Notes: a model not told the origin generated them from the letters alone. A stretch of 64,000 nucleotides of DNA from Parabacteroides faecalis (GCF_022809355.1 NZ_JAKZMM010000007.1:1-64000), one strand, 5' to 3'; positions 52,044 to 60,765 are shown, numbered from the stretch's first letter. Numbers and translations: made by a program.

Positions 52044-54104
52044 ATGAAGAAATTTTTGTGTTTGTGGCTGCTGACTTTAGTTGCCTGTTTAGGACAAGCT
52101 CAGATTTTGACGCCTGTCAAGTGGAAAATTAAATTAGACGATTCGGAATCAGTCGAGAAGACATTGACCTTCACGGCTACCATCGATAATGGCTGGCATT
52201 TGTATGATATGAATTTGCCTGAAGGTGGTCCGGTTTCAACGTCTTTTGCATTCGAAACCCTTGAAGGTGCCAAATTAATTGGTAATCCGGTGGCTTCGAA
52301 AGAAGCGACAACCGTATTTGATGAACAGTTCAATATGAATTTACGGTGGTTTGCCAAGAATGTTTCGTTCACACAAAAGATCGAAGTGACAGATCCGAAA
52401 GGATTGAAATTGGAAGGTTATGTGGAGTTCATGGCTTGTAATGACGAGAACTGTCTGCCTCCTGAAAAGGAAGAGTTTTCTTTCGACAAGAAAAATATAG
52501 ATGTAGAGAAGACTTTGGCGGCCTTGGCTGCTAAAGGTGAAACTCAGCCTGAAGAACCATTAGTTGCAGATACTTCTGAGGAAACAGCAGAACAAGCTCC
52601 GGTAGCGGAAGAGAATAAGCCTGTTGCTCCAACCAAGACTGCAAATAAGACAACAACAGTTGGAAATACGGATTTGTGGGAACCGGTGATTGATGAACTG
52701 AAAGCTTTTGGAGATGCAACAATTACAGCTGCCGATACTAGCTGGTTGTTTATTTTCTTTGCCGGATTCTTAGGCGGTTTGGTTGCTTTGTTGACTCCTT
52801 GTGTCTGGCCGATGATTCCGATGACGGTAAGTTTCTTCTTGAAACGGACAAAAGACCGGAAGAAAGCCATTCGGGATGCCATGACGTATGGTGTTTCTAT
52901 TATTGTGATTTATCTGGTAATGGGTTTGCTGATTACAGGTTTGTTCGGAGCTAGTGCCTTGAATGATTTATCGACGAATGCCATCTTCAATATTATTTTC
53001 TTCCTGTTGTTGGTTTTGTTTGCGCTTTCTTTCTTTGGAGCTTTCGAACTGGTATTGCCGGCATCATGGACTAATAAGTTGGATAGTAAGGCAGATTCTA
53101 CAACAGGTATTATCAGTATCTTCTTCATGTCGTTTACCTTGGTACTGGTTTCCTTCTCTTGTACAGGTCCGATTATCGGTACGCTATTGGTACAGGCGGC
53201 TTCTATGGGTACAGCTATCGGACCGGCTATCGGAATGTTCGGTTTTGCTTTGGCCTTATCTATTCCGTTTAGTCTGTTTGCCATCTTCCCGAATATGTTG
53301 CAGAGTATGCCGAAATCAGGTGGTTGGTTAAACTCTGTCAAGGTAGTCTTGGGCTTCTTGGAGTTGGCTTTGGCCTTGAAGTTCTTGTCGGTGGCCGATT
53401 TGGCTTATGGTTGGCGTCTGCTTGATCGTGAAGTCTTTATCGTTTTGTGGATTGCCATCTTTGCTTTACTCGGATTCTATCTGTTGGGTAAAATCAAGTT
53501 CAGTCACGACAGTGATTTGAAATATGTATCTGTTCCACGACTGTTTATGTCAATCATCTCGTTTGCGTTTGCTATTTATATGATTCCTGGTTTGTGGGGT
53601 GCTCCGTTGAAGGCGATCAGTGCTTTTGCTCCTCCTTTATATACACAGGACTTTAACTTGTATGATAGTGAAGTTCATGCTGCTTTTGATGATTATGAGC
53701 TGGGTATGGAATACGCACGTAAGAATAACAAACCGGTTATGATAGACTTCTCTGGTTATGGTTGTGTCAACTGTCGTAAGATGGAGGCTTCGGTTTGGAC
53801 GGATGCTCGGGTGAAGGATTTACTGGAAAAGGATTATGTGCTGATCACTTTGATGGTAGATGACAAGACGAAGTTGCCTGAACCTATCCAGATAGAGGAA
53901 AATGGCAAGAAGCGCACGTTGAAGACGGTAGGGGATAAATGGAGCTATCTGCAGCGAAGTAAGTTTGGAGCCAACGCCCAGCCGTTCTATGTGACGCTTG
54001 ATGGCGAAGGTAAACCTCTCGGACCTTCGTATGCGTTCAACGAGGATGTTTCTTTATACATTCAGTTCCTCGAAAACGGATTGAAACAATTTAAATCGAA
54101 ATAA
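52044..54104 (+). CDS. DsbD-family protein-disulfide reductase
   Basis: 686 residues with signal MKKFLCLWLLTLVACLGQA. The N-terminal DsbC-like domain (about 20-155) has CNDENCLPP with its cysteine pair. An acidic, Glu/Ala/Thr-rich linker follows (about 165-215). The central DsbD transmembrane domain (about 230-520, eight helices) contains TPCVWPMIPMTVSFF and SFSCTGPIIGTLL. The C-terminal thioredoxin-like domain has CVNC in SGYGCVNCRKME (about 575). It carries electrons from cytoplasmic thioredoxin to the periplasm for disulfide reduction. Confidence 0.93.
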   Translation: MKKFLCLWLLTLVACLGQAQILTPVKWKIKLDDSESVEKTLTFTATIDNGWHLYDMNLPEGGPVSTSFAFETLEGAKLIGNPVASKEATTVFDEQFNMNLRWFAKNVSFTQKIEVTDPKGLKLEGYVEFMACNDENCLPPEKEEFSFDKKNIDVEKTLAALAAKGETQPEEPLVADTSEETAEQAPVAEENKPVAPTKTANKTTTVGNTDLWEPVIDELKAFGDATITAADTSWLFIFFAGFLGGLVALLTPCVWPMIPMTVSFFLKRTKDRKKAIRDAMTYGVSIIVIYLVMGLLITGLFGASALNDLSTNAIFNIIFFLLLVLFALSFFGAFELVLPASWTNKLDSKADSTTGIISIFFMSFTLVLVSFSCTGPIIGTLLVQAASMGTAIGPAIGMFGFALALSIPFSLFAIFPNMLQSMPKSGGWLNSVKVVLGFLELALALKFLSVADLAYGWRLLDREVFIVLWIAIFALLGFYLLGKIKFSHDSDLKYVSVPRLFMSIISFAFAIYMIPGLWGAPLKAISAFAPPLYTQDFNLYDSEVHAAFDDYELGMEYARKNNKPVMIDFSGYGCVNCRKMEASVWTDARVKDLLEKDYVLITLMVDDKTKLPEPIQIEENGKKRTLKTVGDKWSYLQRSKFGANAQPFYVTLDGEGKPLGPSYAFNEDVSLYIQFLENGLKQFKSK

Positions 54105-54187
54105 GTGAGGTAGTAGGAGAGGAGAACCAAAACAACCGGTTCTCCTTTCTTGCTTTTATACACGTAAATATTATAAAACAAATCAAT

Positions 54188-54976
54188 ATGAATAGTACAA
54201 GAAGTGAAAAGCTGGAAGCATTCGGCCGTTTGCTGGATATTCTGGATGAATTGCGGGTTAAGTGTCCTTGGGACCGTAAGCAGACCAATGAAAGTCTGCG
54301 TACCAATACGATTGAGGAAACGTATGAACTTTGTGAAGCGTTGATGCGCGACGATGAGGTGAATATCAAGAAAGAACTGGGGGATTTGTTGCTGCATATT
54401 GTCTTTTATGCCAAGATTGGAGACGAGAAAGGTGAGTTCGATATCAAAGACGTTTGCGACAGTCTGTGTGATAAGCTGATCTTTCGTCATCCACATGTAT
54501 TTGGAACGGCAGAAGCAGATACTGCCGGAAAGGTAGAACAAAACTGGGAACAGCTGAAATTGAAGGAGAAGGGTGGAAATAAGACCGTATTGGGTGGCGT
54601 CCCGGCTTCCTTACCTTCAATCGTTAAAGCTTACCGGATACAAGATAAGGCTCGTAACATCGGATTTGATTGGGAAGAACGCGAACAGGTATGGGATAAG
54701 GTAAACGAAGAGTTTAATGAGCTGAAGGCTGAAATAAATAAGATGGATGCCGACAAGATGGAAGCTGAATTCGGTGATTTGTTCTTCAGTCTGATTAACG
54801 CTGCCCGTTTGTATAAGATCAATCCGGATAATGCGTTGGAAAGAACAAATCTGAAGTTTATCCGAAGATTCAATTATTTGGAAGAAAAGACCAAAGAGCA
54901 AGGTCGTTCGCTGAAGGAAATGACATTAGCCGAAATGGATGAAATTTGGAACGAAGCGAAAGCAAAAGGGTTATAA
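54188..54976 (+). CDS. mazG: nucleoside triphosphate pyrophosphohydrolase MazG
   Basis: 262 residues with two MazG domains. The first (about 20-130) has LRVKCPWDRKQTNESLRTNTIEETYELCEAL with the metal-binding EExxE pattern and KKELGDLLLHIVFYAKI. The second (about 165-245) has EEFNELKAEI and EAEFGDLFFSLINAARLY. It hydrolyses (d)NTPs to monophosphates and pyrophosphate in the cytoplasm. The length is that of standard MazG. Confidence 0.94.
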   Translation: MNSTRSEKLEAFGRLLDILDELRVKCPWDRKQTNESLRTNTIEETYELCEALMRDDEVNIKKELGDLLLHIVFYAKIGDEKGEFDIKDVCDSLCDKLIFRHPHVFGTAEADTAGKVEQNWEQLKLKEKGGNKTVLGGVPASLPSIVKAYRIQDKARNIGFDWEEREQVWDKVNEEFNELKAEINKMDADKMEAEFGDLFFSLINAARLYKINPDNALERTNLKFIRRFNYLEEKTKEQGRSLKEMTLAEMDEIWNEAKAKGL

Positions 54977-54978
54977 AT

Positions 54979-55012
54979 AAAAAAGGGGACCGACATCACG
55001 TCGCTACCCCTC
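54979..55012 (-). terminator. terminator of the minus-strand sigma operon
   Basis: Read on the minus strand, GGGGTAGCGAC pairs with GTCGGTCCCC (one bulge), followed by six T (54984-54979). Confidence 0.8.
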
Positions 55013-55080
55013 CCTAAAATTAAACGCCAAAACTAAATCTAAACAAAAAACACAAATAATGATAATATCTAATTAAATCT

Positions 55081-55527
55081 TTACTTATTTCTTTCTTTCA
55101 TAAAAATGCGTGCAAACTTCATTTCCGCATTCTTATATCTGTAAAGCTTTTCTGGCGAAAGAATCTTCCTGAATTTAGCGTAATATTCTTTTTCCAGCTC
55201 AGCTTCTTTCATATGCACCTCCAAACAAACATCAATGGCTTGATTGAAATCCTGATCGGTTGACGATTCTTTCTTACGTAATTCCCGATTTATTTTCCGG
55301 CATTCCATACTGGCTTCGAATTTTTTATGTTCCAATTCATTTGTCAGAGGAATGAATGCTGCTGCTTCTTCAGGCGTCAGCTTTAGTTCTGCCGTAATAA
55401 ATGCATTTTTTCTTGATTCGTAAGCACCCCGATCAAAGCCTTTATGCTGTTGAGAAGGTTGGGCGATCACCTCTGTGACCTGCATTACTGAAAACATCGC
55501 AAATATATAAACAAATAATTTATTCAT
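55081..55527 (-). CDS. Spy/CpxP-like small periplasmic protein
   Basis: 148 residues with signal MNKLFVYIFAMFSVMQVTEVIAQ. The mature part is all helical and highly charged, with FITAELKLTPEEAAAFIPLTNELEHKKFE, which recalls the LTxxQ-type helices of Spy and CpxP chaperones. The assignment rests on architecture, not on strong sequence identity. It is the third gene of the sigma/membrane/periplasmic cluster and may be the periplasmic sensor or effector of that stress response. Confidence 0.68.
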   Translation of the reverse strand: MNKLFVYIFAMFSVMQVTEVIAQPSQQHKGFDRGAYESRKNAFITAELKLTPEEAAAFIPLTNELEHKKFEASMECRKINRELRKKESSTDQDFNQAIDVCLEVHMKEAELEKEYYAKFRKILSPEKLYRYKNAEMKFARIFMKERNK

Positions 55528-55563
55528 GCTCTTCTTTTGGTAAAAAAAAGTTAATACATCAAA

Positions 55564-55980
55564 TTATTTTATCTGATCCTCTCCATCCAAAGATTCTTGT
55601 ATCAAAGCATCTGTATATTGATTTTCCAGATAATGCAAGAATTCTTCATCTTCATCATAGGAAGCTTCGATAGCAATCATTTTAGAATCAGCAGGAATGC
55701 TGGATCTTACGAGCAACGATGTCGTATCTCGTCCGTCGGTATGGCTTGAATCAAAGCGGGCAATCGTTTTAAAGAATAATCCCAGGCCGGCAAACATGGC
55801 TGCCATGTAAAGGAATGGACGCAGACGATCCAGAAGAGAAACTTGTTGAGCTTCCGGAATATGTGTTTCTTCCGGAATTTGTTTCATAATCCGATCTGTC
55901 AATCCTTCCAGGTATCCTTCCGGTGTGCTGAACGGATTTTCCTTGAGTTTGTTTTTCAGATTATTGTCTTCTATCTTCAT
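55564..55980 (-). CDS. one-pass membrane protein, putative anti-sigma factor
   Basis: Start taken at ATG 55980 (MKIEDNNLKNKLKENPFSTPEGYLEGLTDRIMKQI), giving 138 residues; a longer frame from 56037 overlaps the sigma gene. The N-terminal 60 residues are cytoplasmic in type. One membrane helix follows (about 68-88, PFLYMAAMFAGLGLFFKTIA), then an acidic periplasmic tail. It lies 49 nt downstream of the ECF sigma gene. Position and topology suggest an anti-sigma factor; no ZAS or FecR motif is seen. Confidence 0.65.
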   Translation of the reverse strand: MKIEDNNLKNKLKENPFSTPEGYLEGLTDRIMKQIPEETHIPEAQQVSLLDRLRPFLYMAAMFAGLGLFFKTIARFDSSHTDGRDTTSLLVRSSIPADSKMIAIEASYDEDEEFLHYLENQYTDALIQESLDGEDQIK

Positions 55981-56029
55981 TGTTCTCTTATTTTTTATAT
56001 TACTATTGACACTTGTCGGGGACAAAGGT

Positions 56030-56578
56030 TTAAACATCTTTTGTTAAATATTCCTCGACTTTTTTGACGGCATGGTGATAAGATGCCTTGAGGGCTCCTA
56101 CCGATGTACCCAGAATTTCCGACATTTCTTCGTATTTCATGTCATCAAAATATTTCATGTTGAATACAAGCCGTTGCTTGTCGGGCAACAAGGCGATTGC
56201 TTCCTGTAATTTTCGCTGGATGTCATCACCGCAAAAGTATTCGTCGCTTCTCAGTCGTTCGAGCAAGAATACATCTGTATCATCTATGGATATGTTGTTT
56301 TGTGTACGTTGTTTGTTCAGAAACGTAATACATTCGTTGATGGCAATTTTGAAAAGCCAGGTGGATATTTTAGCTTCCCCTCTGAAATAATCGAGGTTTG
56401 TCCATGCTTTTAAGAATGTATTCTGCAACAAATCGTCGGCATCATCGTGGTTAAGAACCATTTTTCGGATTTGCCAGTACAACTTCTCTCCATACAAAGA
56501 TACTACTTGCGAAAAAGCTTTTCTTCGCTTTTCCGGATCCTGAAGATGGATAGCAATATCTTTTTCTATATCTAGCAT
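56030..56578 (-). CDS. ECF-type RNA polymerase sigma factor (second)
   Basis: 182 residues starting at ATG 56578 (MLDIEKDIAIHLQDPEKRRKAF); the longer frame to 56689 has a promoter box inside it. Region 2 has HDDADDLLQNTFLKAWTNLDYFRGEAKISTWLFKIAINECITFL, and region 4 has KYEEMSEILGTSVGALKASYHHAVKKVEEYL. It heads an operon with the one-pass membrane protein and the Spy-like protein, so an envelope-stress circuit is likely. It differs clearly from the sigma factor at 7004. Confidence 0.9.
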   Translation of the reverse strand: MLDIEKDIAIHLQDPEKRRKAFSQVVSLYGEKLYWQIRKMVLNHDDADDLLQNTFLKAWTNLDYFRGEAKISTWLFKIAINECITFLNKQRTQNNISIDDTDVFLLERLRSDEYFCGDDIQRKLQEAIALLPDKQRLVFNMKYFDDMKYEEMSEILGTSVGALKASYHHAVKKVEEYLTKDV

Positions 56579-56596
56579 GTTTGATTCATTTGCTGG

Positions 56597-56604
56597 CAAA
56601 CTTA
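56597..56604 (-). promoter_or_regulatory. -7 box (TAAGTTTG on minus strand) for the sigma operon
   Basis: A perfect minus-strand TAnnTTTG, 19 nt upstream of ATG 56578. It supports that start. Confidence 0.55.
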
Positions 56605-56787
56605 CAAAATTATTCCTGTTTATAAAGGAATATCTCCGGAAAAAATACGATTGGGAAACTCTTAGGTTTAGGTTGTATCGGAATGTCAATCGGATCCATA
56701 TACAACTTGGAGAATGCGAAATATCTTATTTGTATTGTATAGATCTGTTTTTCAAGTGATTTATTCCTGATTTTCGTTTACTTTTTA

Positions 56788-56875
56788 CCGTTTCACCCAG
56801 GTGGAACGGTCGTATCACCTATGTGGAACGATCGTATCACAAGGGTGGAATGATCGTCCCACCCGGGTGAAACGG
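56788..56875. repeat. 88-bp three-unit element, copy C (different words, same layout)
   Basis: Three 18-bp units begin at 56801, 56823 and 56845 (exact 22-bp period): GTGGAACGGTCGTATCAC, GTGGAACGATCGTATCAC and GTGGAATGATCGTCCCAC. The middle unit has the palindromic core CGATCG; the outer cores differ from it by one base each. Linkers are 4 bp (CCAG, CTAT, AAGG, CCGG). The perfect 12-bp inverted termini ACCGTTTCACCC (56787-56798) and GGGTGAAACGGT (56865-56876) contain the end half-words. Half-words follow GTGnnnCGR with nnn = GAA, ATA, GGA or AAA (one copy has TGA for CGR). Confidence 0.85.
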
Positions 56876-57016
56876 TCTATGGGTAACGAGATGGAGACGA
56901 AAACTTTTGGAGAGCGCGGAATGCGGTTCCCGATTATGAAAGGAGAAACCGATTGAAAACCGGATAAATAGCAGAAAAATATGAAATAAAACATTGTAGT
57001 ATCAAAAGTATTTTAT

Positions 57017-57024
57017 TATCTTTG
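57017..57024 (+). promoter_or_regulatory. -7 box (TATCTTTG) for rpsP
   Basis: A perfect TAnnTTTG with TTG at 56994-56996, 20 nt upstream (-33 spacing), and 49 nt before the ATG. Confidence 0.7.
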
Positions 57025-57073
57025 CACCCGCAAAATGCTAATACAAACAGCTTAATTAAAATTATTATTTCAA

Positions 57074-57616
57074 ATGGCAACAAGAATTAGATTACAAAGA
57101 CACGGTCGTAAAGGTTATGCTTTTTATCAGATCGTAGTTGCAGACAGCAGGGCTCCACGTGATGGAAGATTTATTGAAAGGATAGGTTCTTATAATCCGA
57201 ACACTAATCCTGCTACAGTAGATTTGAACTTCGATAGAGCTTTGTATTGGTTGCAAGTAGGTGCTCAGCCAACAGATACAGCACGTAACATTCTTTCTCG
57301 CGAAGGTGTTTGCTTGAAGAAACACTTATTGGAAGGTGTAAAGAAGGGTGCGTTCGACGAAGCTAAGGCTGAAGAAAAGTTCCAGGCATGGAAACAGAAC
57401 AAGCAGGCTTCTTTCGAAGCTATCAAGAACAAAGACGCTGAAGCTGCTAAGGCTGCTAAAGCTGCTCGTTTGGAAGCTGAAAAAGAAGTAAACAAAGTAA
57501 AAGCTGAAGCTCTGGCTCAGAAGAAAGCTGAAAAGGCTGCTGCTGAAGCTGCAAAACAAGCAGAAGCTGCTGCTGAAACAACTGCTGAAGAAGCACCGGC
57601 TGAAAGCGCAGAATAA
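57074..57616 (+). CDS. rpsP: 30S ribosomal protein S16 with long C-terminal tail
   Basis: 180 residues. The first 80 are canonical S16 ([43 protein letters not shown]). The rest is an extended helical tail rich in Ala, Lys and Glu (from about 120: [49 protein letters not shown]). The tail is usual in Bacteroidetes S16 and absent from the roughly 80-residue E. coli protein. It stands alone, without the usual rimM/trmD partners nearby, and has its own promoter and a strong terminator. Confidence 0.97.
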   Translation: MATRIRLQRHGRKGYAFYQIVVADSRAPRDGRFIERIGSYNPNTNPATVDLNFDRALYWLQVGAQPTDTARNILSREGVCLKKHLLEGVKKGAFDEAKAEEKFQAWKQNKQASFEAIKNKDAEAAKAAKAARLEAEKEVNKVKAEALAQKKAEKAAAEAAKQAEAAAETTAEEAPAESAE

Positions 57617-57639
57617 TTCGTGCAAAAGCTTAATAAAAG

Positions 57640-57677
57640 GAGAGTATATCGTATGTGTCGATATGCTCTCTTTTTTT
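57640..57677 (+). terminator. terminator of rpsP
   Basis: GAGAGTATATCG (57640-57651) pairs with CGATATGCTCTC (57659-57670), followed by seven T. Confidence 0.9.
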
Positions 57678-57728
57678 ATGCGTAAAAAGAGGTATTCATT
57701 CTTGCCGTTCAAAGAACTGTCAGGATAT

Positions 57729-57784
57729 AAAAAAGCAAGGTTACAAGCCTCTTGATCCTGATAAGAACGGACTTGTAACCTTGC
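57729..57784 (-). terminator. terminator of the thioredoxin-like gene
   Basis: A 13-bp inverted repeat GCAAGGTTACAAG / CTTGTAACCTTGC. On the minus strand it is followed by a T-run (AAAAAA on plus, about 57730-57735). Confidence 0.85.
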
Positions 57785-57799
57785 CAATACGTTGTTGGT

Positions 57800-58294
57800 T
57801 TATTTCTTCAATAAGAAATTATCGATTTGTTTTACCAATTCTTCTTTCGGCAGCGCACCTTGTGATATCATCGGGTCGCCTGTTTGCGGAACGAACAGCA
57901 TGGTCGGTATACTTCTGATACCAAAAGCTGTGGCCAATTCCTTTTCTTTGTCAACATTAATCTTGTAAATAACGATTTTTCCTTTATATTCGGCTGCCAG
58001 TTCCTTTAAAATAGGAGCAACAGCCTTGCAAGGTCCACACCAGTCGGCATAAAAATCAATAATACACGGTTTGTTGCCTTCGTAAACCCATTTATTAGGA
58101 TTCTTTTCGTAATTGAATATTTTGGTAAGGAATTCAGCTTTCGTCATGTTTATCACTTCACCTTCAGCCGAAGTCGTTGTTTCGGTTGCTGCCTTTGGCG
58201 CATTCTCAGTCACCTTATCTGTTTTTGCTGACATCGAACAACTGAAAGCGGCGCATACAGTCAAAATAAATAGCGAGCTTCTTAATTTGTGCAT
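57800..58294 (-). CDS. thioredoxin-fold lipoprotein
   Basis: 164 residues from ATG 58294 (MHKLRSSLFILTVCAAFSC), with lipobox AFSC. An in-frame ATG at 58339 lies upstream of the promoter-like boxes and is rejected. The mature protein has a Thr/Glu-rich linker, then a thioredoxin domain with WCGPC (DFYADWCGPCKAVAPILKEL) and the cis-proline segment SIPTMLFV. It is probably a periplasmic, membrane-tethered disulfide reductase that could receive electrons from the DsbD-like protein encoded at 52044. Confidence 0.9.
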   Translation of the reverse strand: MHKLRSSLFILTVCAAFSCSMSAKTDKVTENAPKAATETTTSAEGEVINMTKAEFLTKIFNYEKNPNKWVYEGNKPCIIDFYADWCGPCKAVAPILKELAAEYKGKIVIYKINVDKEKELATAFGIRSIPTMLFVPQTGDPMISQGALPKEELVKQIDNFLLKK

Positions 58295-58327
58295 AAAGTA
58301 CTTATTAATGAAATTATTATCGTTCTG

Positions 58328-58335
58328 CAAATGTA
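58328..58335 (-). promoter_or_regulatory. -7 box (TACATTTG on minus strand) for the thioredoxin lipoprotein
   Basis: A perfect minus-strand TAnnTTTG 34 nt upstream of ATG 58294. A second match (TATATTTG) lies at 58337-58344. Confidence 0.55.
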
Positions 58336-58440
58336 ACAAATATAATTCGGGTAAGGTTTATTTCCATGCATGAATTATGAAGGAGAGAGAAAAAATTAGA
58401 AAAATATACTTCAAAAATTTGCAGATTCGAAAATAATCCT

Positions 58441-58448
58441 TACCTTTG
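58441..58448 (+). promoter_or_regulatory. promoter of tRNA-Ser (TTTG ... TACCTTTG)
   Basis: A perfect -7 box with TTTG at 58418-58421, exactly 19 nt upstream. The tRNA starts 47 nt downstream. Confidence 0.75.
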
Positions 58449-58495
58449 CACCGCAATTGAGAACAAAACAATTGCAAAACATGTTGGAAACGACT

Positions 58496-58581
<86 letters not shown>

Positions 58582-58616
58582 TGAACGTGCTGGACAGAAA
58601 TGGTCAGCAAACGGAC

Positions 58617-58653
58617 AAAAAGCTACAAATCAATGATTTGTGGCTTTTTTTAT
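58617..58653 (+). terminator. terminator just behind tRNA-Ser
   Basis: AAAAAGCTACAAATC pairs with GATTTGTGGCTTTTT (one G-U pair), followed by more T. It stops tRNA transcription before the integrase. Confidence 0.88.
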
Positions 58654-58826
58654 TGCCCGAAAGTCCTGCTTCCAAGACTTCAAAAGTACGGTAAAAGACA
58701 AAGTTTCGTTACTAAATCGTTACCTATTCCCTGCCGGACAAAAACGGTAACGAATTGTCCATAAATGACCTGATAATGACTATATTAGTCCATAGTCTGC
58801 ATAACTCGAAAATGAGAGGTAAAAAC

Positions 58827-58834
58827 TAATTTTG
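58827..58834 (+). promoter_or_regulatory. -7 box (TAATTTTG) for the integrase
   Basis: It matches TAnnTTTG and lies 19 nt upstream of the integrase ATG. The -33 element is unclear. Confidence 0.5.
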
Positions 58835-58853
58835 CAACTAAAAATTTTGAGTT

Positions 58854-60083
58854 ATGAAATCGACATTCAAGGTTCTTTTTTATTTGAAGAAAGGTTCTGA
58901 AAAGAAAAACGGCGAGGTTATGATTATGGCACGCATCACCATAGACGGCAAACTTTGCCAGTTCAGTACGAAACAGAGCATCCAGCCCGACAACTGGAGC
59001 ATTGCTGCGGGCAAAGCCAAAGGCAGGGATGCCGGGAGGATAAACGCCCTTTTGGACGACATACGTTCTTCCCTGAATACCATTTACCACGAAATGCAGC
59101 GGCGTGACAACTACGTGACCGCCGAGAAAGTGAAAAACGAGTTTTTAGGTCATAGCGAGAGCCACGAAACAATCCTTTCATTGTTCCAAAAGCACAATGA
59201 CGATGTGAAGCAGCTTGTGGGCATATCCAAGACGATAGCGACCTACCGCAAGTATGAAGTGACCCGCCGCCACCTCGCTGAATTTATCCAAAGCAAGTAC
59301 AATGTATCGGACATATCCATAAAGGAGATAAGCCCGATGTTCATTACCGATTTTGAGTTGTATTTGCGTACCGCCTGCAAGTGCGGCTACAACACCACCG
59401 CCAAGTTCATGCAGTTCTTCAAGCGTATCATCATCATTGCCCGTAACAATGGCATACTGGTGGGCGACCCGTTCGCCAGCTACAAAATCCGGCTGGAGAA
59501 AGTGGACAGGGGTTATCTGACAGAGGACGAGATAAAAATCATCCTTAAAAAGAAAATGGTTTCCGAACGGCTGGAACACGTCAGGGACTTGTTCGTCTTT
59601 TCCTGTTTCTGCGGTTTGGCTTACAGCGATGTCGCCAACTTGCGGCAGGAGAATATCCAAAAGTCCTTTGACGGTAACCTTTGGATAATCACCAAGCGGC
59701 AAAAGACGAATACGGACGTGAATGTTCCCCTGCTGGATATTCCCAAGATGATTTTGAAGAAGTACAAGGGCAAGTTGCCGGACGGCAAGATACTTCCCGT
59801 AATCAGCAATCAGAAGCTAAACGCCTACTTGAAAGAGATTGCCGATATATGCGGTATTAAAAAGAACCTGACGTTCCACCTTGCCCGGCACACGTTCGCC
59901 ACGACCACCACGCTGTCAAAGGGCGTACCCATTGAAACGGTGTCCAAGATGCTGGGACACACAAACATAGAAACCACGCAAATCTACGCCCGCATCACCA
60001 ACAGCAAGATAGGCAGCGATATGCAGGGGCTTGACAAGAAGTTTGTCGGCATCGAGAAGATTTACAAGGAAGTCGCCATGTAA
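58854..60083 (+). CDS. tyrosine recombinase (site-specific integrase)
   Basis: 409 residues. An N-terminal arm-type DNA-binding part (about 1-90, MKSTFKVLFYLKKGSEKKNGEVMIMARITIDGK) precedes a SAM-like core-binding domain (about 105-205) and a catalytic domain (about 220-395). Visible catalytic residues are the Lys in ITKRQKTN, HLARHTF (His-x-x-Arg), LGHTNIETTQIYA (His, then Tyr nucleophile). The position of the first catalytic Arg holds Ala (CFCGLAYSDV instead of GLR), as also happens in the IntDOT group. It integrates and excises the element at tRNA-Ser. It is the first gene of the element. Confidence 0.93.
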   Translation: MKSTFKVLFYLKKGSEKKNGEVMIMARITIDGKLCQFSTKQSIQPDNWSIAAGKAKGRDAGRINALLDDIRSSLNTIYHEMQRRDNYVTAEKVKNEFLGHSESHETILSLFQKHNDDVKQLVGISKTIATYRKYEVTRRHLAEFIQSKYNVSDISIKEISPMFITDFELYLRTACKCGYNTTAKFMQFFKRIIIIARNNGILVGDPFASYKIRLEKVDRGYLTEDEIKIILKKKMVSERLEHVRDLFVFSCFCGLAYSDVANLRQENIQKSFDGNLWIITKRQKTNTDVNVPLLDIPKMILKKYKGKLPDGKILPVISNQKLNAYLKEIADICGIKKNLTFHLARHTFATTTTLSKGVPIETVSKMLGHTNIETTQIYARITNSKIGSDMQGLDKKFVGIEKIYKEVAM

Positions 60084-60167
60084 TCTTGATTATTGGGAAC
60101 TGGTCACAATTTGTGACCAGTCCTTACTATTATTCCAACATTGCTAAATCTCCTAAAATATACGATT

Positions 60168-60698
60168 ATGGATTTGCAGATTATCCAAAACAAGATTTTT
60201 GAGGTCAGAGGTTGCCGGGTGATGCTCGATTATCATTTGGCAGAACTCTACCAAGTGGAAACACGAGCCTTGAAGCAGGCGGTCAAGCGCAATATCGAGC
60301 GTTTTCCGGGTGATTTTATGTTTGTACTCACCCAAGAGGAAGCTAACTTGCTGTTATCCATAGGGGTATCACAAAATGTGATACCCCCTGATTACAACTT
60401 CGGCGTTGCTATGCCTATGGCTTTCACCGAGCAGGGCGTAGCCATGCTTTCTTCGGTTCTCCGCTCCAAAGTAGCCATAGAAGTAAACATTTCAATCATG
60501 CGGTCTTTTGTCCTCATGCGCCAAATGGCAATCGGTTACGAGGAACTGTCAAGGCGCATCGAGGAACTGGAGGTAAGCACCGATGCGCAGTTCAACGAAC
60601 TGTACCAAGCCCTTACCCAGCTTCTAAGCCAGTCGAAACAACAGAAAGAACGCCGTCCGGTAGGTTTCGTTACCTATAACCGTGACAAAAACGAATAG
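60168..60698 (+). CDS. ORF6N domain protein
   Basis: 176 residues from ATG 60168; the in-frame TTG at 60141 is unlikely. The N-terminal ORF6N domain (about 5-90, IQNKIFEVRGCRVMLDYHLAELYQVETRALKQAVKRNIERFPGDFMFVLTQEE) is a predicted DNA-binding fold of phages and mobile elements. It continues with FTEQGVAMLSSVLRSKVAIEVNISIMRSFVLMRQM, and a short coiled coil (about 130-165) follows. It is probably a regulator carried by the element. A strong terminator lies 68 nt downstream. Confidence 0.88.
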   Translation: MDLQIIQNKIFEVRGCRVMLDYHLAELYQVETRALKQAVKRNIERFPGDFMFVLTQEEANLLLSIGVSQNVIPPDYNFGVAMPMAFTEQGVAMLSSVLRSKVAIEVNISIMRSFVLMRQMAIGYEELSRRIEELEVSTDAQFNELYQALTQLLSQSKQQKERRPVGFVTYNRDKNE

Positions 60699-60765
60699 GT
60701 AACGATTTCGGTAACGAAATTCCGCCTAACAAACTATATCCCAATAAAGTACATTCTTCCACCTT

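Larger units (their letters stand above)
56579..57073 (+). other. divergent intergenic region between sigma gene and rpsP
   Basis: It contains a minus -7 box (56597-56604), the 88-bp element copy C (56788-56875) and the rpsP -7 box (57017-57024). No coding sequence is evident. Confidence 0.65.
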
